Part shown: positions 62,463-64,000 of the stretch, one piece after another | Layout of the letters: every line of letters begins with the position of its first letter | Position numbering within the stretch: position 1 is the first letter of the stretch | Source of the DNA: Carboxylicivirga sp. M1479 | GTDB taxonomy: Bacteria; Bacteroidota; Bacteroidia; Bacteroidales; Marinilabiliaceae | Length of the DNA stretch: 64,000 nt | Assembly (NCBI RefSeq): GCF_007097485.1 | Contig: NZ_VKDE01000013.1 | Span: forward strand, 48,861-112,860 | Direction: 5' to 3' | Notes under the pieces: generated by a model | The model's database searches: none | Told to the model about the DNA's origin: nothing | Seen by the model: the letters and a program-made list of their open reading frames with translations, nothing else | Made by a program: the position numbers and the translations under genes

Positions 62463-63866
62463 TTAAGACTGTTCTTTTGTGTTTTTTGTAGTGACAAAGA
62501 ATACTGAAATTGCGCCCAGTATCATCATAGCTCCTGCTAAGGCAATCATATAAATTGCTTCGCCATCAAAAAAGTACTTTAAAATTGTTCCGGCTACCAA
62601 GCCACTTAAAATTTGTGGACCTGCAATAGTAAAATTGAAAATGCCCATGAATACGCCCATCTTGTCGGCAGGCAGTGATTCAGATAAAATGGCATAAGGC
62701 ATGGCTAGTATAGCAGCCCATGCAATACCAACACCAAGCATTGGAATCATCCACATCACCGCGCTTGAAGGCACATCAACTTGTGTAAATAGCAGGTTAA
62801 GGTGAACCATGTCTCCACCATGTAAGAATAGAGTCATTATATAACTTACACCACCCAACAATAAGGCTGTACTGTAAACTGTTTTTCGACCTATAGTATT
62901 GGCTAGTTTAGTCATTAAGACGGAGAAGATGGCTGCAAATAAACTATAACCGGCAAATAAAATACCAATCCAGTCACCAGCATCTTGTGCCGCTTGTGAT
63001 GTGCTATCACCAATTTCGCAGCCCCAAACATGTTGAGATACTGCAGGTGTAAAGTATACCCACATAATATAAAGGGCAAACCAACTGAAGAATTGAACAA
63101 CAGCCAATTGAATCATTGTTTTAGGGGTGATTTTCAATAATCTGAAAAAGCCCATGATTCCTTTGTACTGAGGATCTTCAGCCTTTTGATCATCAATCCC
63201 TTTGTAGGCAGCATATTCTTCTGGTGGATACTCTTTCGTTTTTATTACTGTCCAAACAACTGAGCCTAGCAAAGCAGCACCACCAATATAAAACGACCAT
63301 ATAACAGATGGAGGCACTTGTCCTTCTGGAGCAGTGTTGGCAATGTTTAACGAATTAGTTAAAACAAACGGTAAAATGGAACCAATAACAGCACCTGCAT
63401 TAATCAGGAAACTCTGCATCGAGTAACCAAGGTTCCGCTGCTCAGGAGGCGTCATGTCAGCCACCAAAGCTCTGAAAGGTTGCATGGTAATGTTAAATGA
63501 GCCATCCATTAAGGCAAACATGATTAAACCAAAAAGTAATACCGGCATTATGGCAATAGCGATTGATGCATTGGGCATTAGAAACATGGATAAAGCTGCA
63601 ATTACCGCACCTACTAATATATAGGGGCTTCTTCTTCCAAGTTTATTCCATGTTCGATCACTCGCTGAGCCAACAATTGGTTGAACGATTAAGCCCATAA
63701 GTGGAGCTGCAATCCAGAATAATGGCAAAGCATGTAAATCTGCTCCTAAATTGGATAAGATACGACTAACATTGGCACTTTGAAGTGCAAATCCCATTTG
63801 TATACCCAAAAAGCCAAAGCTGACATTCCAGATCTGCCAAAAGGATAGATGAGGCATTTTTTTCAT
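62463..63866 (-). CDS. MFS sugar transporter (maltose-type, SLC45-like)
   Basis: 467 residues with 12 hydrophobic helices. N-terminal QIWNVSFGFLGIQMGFALQSANVSRI, then PLMGLIVQPIVGSASDRTWNKLGRRSPYI with the MFS loop 2-3 motif (SDRxxxKxGRRxP) typical of the glycoside-pentoside-hexuronide/SLC45-like subgroup. A central insertion has cysteine (VWGCEIGD). First gene of the maltose operon; the role of maltose import is inferred from context. Its upstream promoter region runs to the window end. Confidence 0.87.
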   Translation of the reverse strand: MKKMPHLSFWQIWNVSFGFLGIQMGFALQSANVSRILSNLGADLHALPLFWIAAPLMGLIVQPIVGSASDRTWNKLGRRSPYILVGAVIAALSMFLMPNASIAIAIMPVLLFGLIMFALMDGSFNITMQPFRALVADMTPPEQRNLGYSMQSFLINAGAVIGSILPFVLTNSLNIANTAPEGQVPPSVIWSFYIGGAALLGSVVWTVIKTKEYPPEEYAAYKGIDDQKAEDPQYKGIMGFFRLLKITPKTMIQLAVVQFFSWFALYIMWVYFTPAVSQHVWGCEIGDSTSQAAQDAGDWIGILFAGYSLFAAIFSVLMTKLANTIGRKTVYSTALLLGGVSYIMTLFLHGGDMVHLNLLFTQVDVPSSAVMWMIPMLGVGIAWAAILAMPYAILSESLPADKMGVFMGIFNFTIAGPQILSGLVAGTILKYFFDGEAIYMIALAGAMMILGAISVFFVTTKNTKEQS

Positions 63867-64000
63867 GTGTTTATAATTTTGTTATTCTCTGACATAGAGT
63901 TTGTTTCAAAATAAGTTGTAAACGCCAAGAAGTTAAATTTTCATGTTCATGCTCGAGGCAATAGTCCTGTGTGCTTAGCGTTTGAAGTCAGTTTCATATA
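63867..64000 (-). promoter_or_regulatory. Upstream region of the maltose operon (partial)
   Basis: 134 bp to the window edge with no ORF; must hold at least part of the operon promoter. No clear box or palindromic operator was recognised. Confidence 0.3.

Overview
The window looks like chromosomal DNA of an AT-rich, probably marine member of the Bacteroidota; the order Marinilabiliales or a relative is my inference from gene content, not from a marker gene. The evidence is a type IX secretion/gliding set (SprB-like adhesin, SprF/PorP, T9SS plug protein), a complete Na+-NQR, sodium antiporters of the NhaC and NhaD types, Bacteroidota-only small proteins, TAnnTTTG-type promoter boxes, and a fused E1 alpha/beta 2-oxoacid dehydrogenase.

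Layout. 1-9001: the 3' part of a giant adhesin with about 19 tandem ~83-residue repeats, overlapped by sprF. 9184-14197: OmpH/Skp-like chaperone, glycosyltransferase, small membrane protein, DivIC/FtsB-like protein and PruA. 14511-19871: an accessory-looking block on the minus strand, made of three tandem paralogues of unknown function and a DUF6261-like gene. The gap in front of that last gene is filled by six palindromes, five of the six at exactly 42 bp spacing. 20525-23461: FadL-like porin and T9SS plug. 23553-34943: nqrABCDEF, a DPP4-type peptidase, apbE (the flavin transferase that matures NqrB and NqrC) and an unknown lipoprotein. 35033-45874: E1 dehydrogenase, NhaC, YqgE, aminotransferase, GmhB-like phosphatase, rhomboid, holA, AMP nucleosidase and a lone HsdR-N-like domain. 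45876-54957: acetyltransferase, two paralogous TPR/beta-propeller proteins, glycosyltransferase, HAD hydrolase, recR, DUF4294 and a DUF2807 lipoprotein. 55250-57329: a small secreted protein, nhaD and a 42-residue membrane ORF. 57465-63866: a maltose locus with MFS transporter, beta-phosphoglucomutase, GH65 maltose phosphorylase and a GH13 homologue.

Functional links. NQR pumps Na+ out, ApbE supplies its covalent FMN, and the NhaC/NhaD antiporters use or restore the gradient. In the maltose locus the transporter brings in disaccharide, the phosphorylase yields beta-glucose-1-phosphate plus glucose, and PgmB makes glucose-6-phosphate. The GH13 protein at its end has lost all the usual catalytic residues and looks like a pseudoenzyme.

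The intergenic regions carry at least six families of short structured repeats: a palindrome-terminated element with a perfect 10-bp flanking duplication (and an inverted, longer relative 20 kb away), a TAACCCGAGTTCGA-ended element with a solo end elsewhere, a ~220-bp inverted-repeat element, two different 42-bp-period arrays, and a ~76-bp repeat found twice. No tRNA, rRNA, CRISPR array or intact insertion sequence was seen.
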